A DNA stretch of 64,000 bases from Arthrobacter sp. B3I9 (GTDB lineage Bacteria > Actinomycetota > Actinomycetes > Actinomycetales > Micrococcaceae). A model generated the notes under the pieces. It did not search any database and was not told where the DNA came from. It saw only the letters and a list, made by a program, of their open reading frames with translations. This document shows, one piece after another, positions 63,352 through 64,000 of the stretch. Numbering within the stretch: the stretch's first letter is position 1; each line of letters opens with the position of its first letter. The DNA lies in the NCBI RefSeq assembly GCF_030816935.1, contig NZ_JAUSYO010000001.1, positions 3,100,001 through 3,164,000 on the forward strand, read 5' to 3'. Position numbers and translations under genes: made by a program.

Positions 63352-63939
63352 TCAGTCGATGGCGGCCATCAGCTGGACGACACGGTCAAGGAACGCGTCC
63401 ACTTGGCTTTCCTCGTAGCCGTCGCGGCCCATGGCCGGCCGGAAGACGGCCCGCCGGACGTTGTCGACGCTCAGCGGGCGCTCCGATTCCAGGTAGCCGA
63501 TCAACTCATGGCACAGGTCATCGACGTCGGCGGTGTTGTAGCTGCGCGCCTTGGCTTTACTGGGACGGCGGAACCGCTCGCCATCGGGGCGGTGGAGACG
63601 TCCGCGCAGCAGGCCGGCGAGCCGGCCGATCTCCCGGAGCCAGGCTTCCTCGCCGCGTTCCCCGATCAGCTCATCGCGCTCGCGCAGGGCAAGGACGTCC
63701 TCGAGCCGGTCCAGGGCGGCATCGACGCCGGCGGCTGAATAGCCGCCCTTGACGGGGTCGAAGGTCACTGCCCGGACGTCTGCGCTCTTCACCGGACGCC
63801 CGGCGGAACCCTGGGCTTCAAACGACACCCGTGCGCGCTCCAGGAACTGATCAACCTGCTTGGCGTTGTAGCCGTACTGGTTCCGCTGCACGCGGTCAAA
63901 GGAAGCAGGAATCTGCCGTTGAATGTCCACTGTAACCAT
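63352..63939 (-). CDS. DivIVA domain-containing protein
   Basis: A 195-residue protein with three copies of the short DivIVA N-terminal motif: RVQRNQYGYNAKQVDQFLERA near 18-36, VTFDPVKGGYSAAGVDAALDRL near 58-79 and RRAVFRPAMGRDGYEESQVDAFLDRV near 162-187 (each given by key parts). It lacks the long coiled coil of Wag31/DivIVA, so it is a small relative that may bind membranes or cell-division proteins. The ATG at 63939 follows AAGGAAAC. The sequence after it (to 64000) is an upstream region with no gene seen. Confidence 0.88.
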   Translation of the reverse strand: MVTVDIQRQIPASFDRVQRNQYGYNAKQVDQFLERARVSFEAQGSAGRPVKSADVRAVTFDPVKGGYSAAGVDAALDRLEDVLALRERDELIGERGEEAWLREIGRLAGLLRGRLHRPDGERFRRPSKAKARSYNTADVDDLCHELIGYLESERPLSVDNVRRAVFRPAMGRDGYEESQVDAFLDRVVQLMAAID

Positions 63940-64000
63940 GTTTCCTTCAATGCCGTTCGGCTGTTAGCTGGCACCATTCTATGGGCCGGGGGTGTGGAGC

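Noticed and set aside
1-64000. CRISPR arrays, insertion sequences, prophage or replication origin
   Set aside because: No regularly spaced direct repeats of CRISPR size, transposase, integrase, phage structural gene or DnaA-box cluster was seen.

Overview
The window is high-GC, gene-dense actinobacterial chromosome. The recognisable neighbourhoods (rimP-nusA-ylxR-infB-rbfA-truB, dxr-rip1-ispG with proS nearby, a DivIVA-like protein, an AccA1/AccD1-type acyl-CoA carboxylase operon) and the protein sequences fit the Micrococcaceae, most likely Arthrobacter or Pseudarthrobacter. This assignment is by recognition, not by a database search. I see no prophage, transposase, CRISPR array, rRNA or tRNA.

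Layout. 1-4.8 kb: the N-terminal part of a GH1 glycosidase, then a stand-alone ctaC-ctaD pair and two small unknown genes. 4.8-10.6 kb: glgX, two small membrane proteins, truB, and a divergent aminotransferase. 10.8-18 kb: a secreted ScyD-like protein, then the translation/transcription block rbfA, infB, ylxR, nusA, rimP on the minus strand, with a large nested palindrome between infB and rbfA. 18-25.3 kb: a DUF4439 protein, a VIT1-type metal transporter, an APH-fold kinase, a PLP decarboxylase, a frameshifted TauE/SafE exporter and proS. 25.7-34.5 kb: a GNAT protein, ispG, YciI, a SatD/DUF3307-like pair, the RseP/Rip1 protease and dxr (so two MEP-pathway genes and a site-2 protease), then TauE/SafE and a lipase-maturation-factor protein. 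34.5-40.8 kb: a CitA/CitB-type two-component system divergent from a tripartite tricarboxylate transporter (tctCBA) and a universal stress protein.

40.8-57.1 kb is a branched-chain acid catabolism region. A minus-strand operon (accD1, accA1, acyl-CoA dehydrogenase, scoA, scoB, maoC, citE) has the same gene content as the M. tuberculosis Rv2498c-Rv2506 locus and is controlled, I infer, by a divergent TetR regulator with two matching operators. It is followed by an unknown membrane-anchored protein, an FAD monooxygenase, and the branched-chain 2-oxoacid dehydrogenase genes (E1 alpha, E1 beta, E2) with a divergent Lrp/AsnC regulator and a perfect CRP/GlxR-type palindrome between them. Together they could take leucine or isovalerate to acetyl-CoA and acetoacetate, except that accD1 carries two frameshifts here. 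57.2-63.3 kb is an acetate/monocarboxylate uptake region: DUF485-actP on one side, and LytS-type kinase, LytTR regulator, small membrane protein and a second ActP-like symporter on the other, with a CRP-like site between.

Two features cut across the window. (1) Four single-base insertions break three otherwise normal genes (TauE/SafE, accD1 twice, FAD monooxygenase); in each case removing one base restores the conserved protein, which suggests either sequencing error or recent gene decay. (2) Short tandem repeats (6-15 bp units) sit at or just past the stop codons of several unrelated genes.
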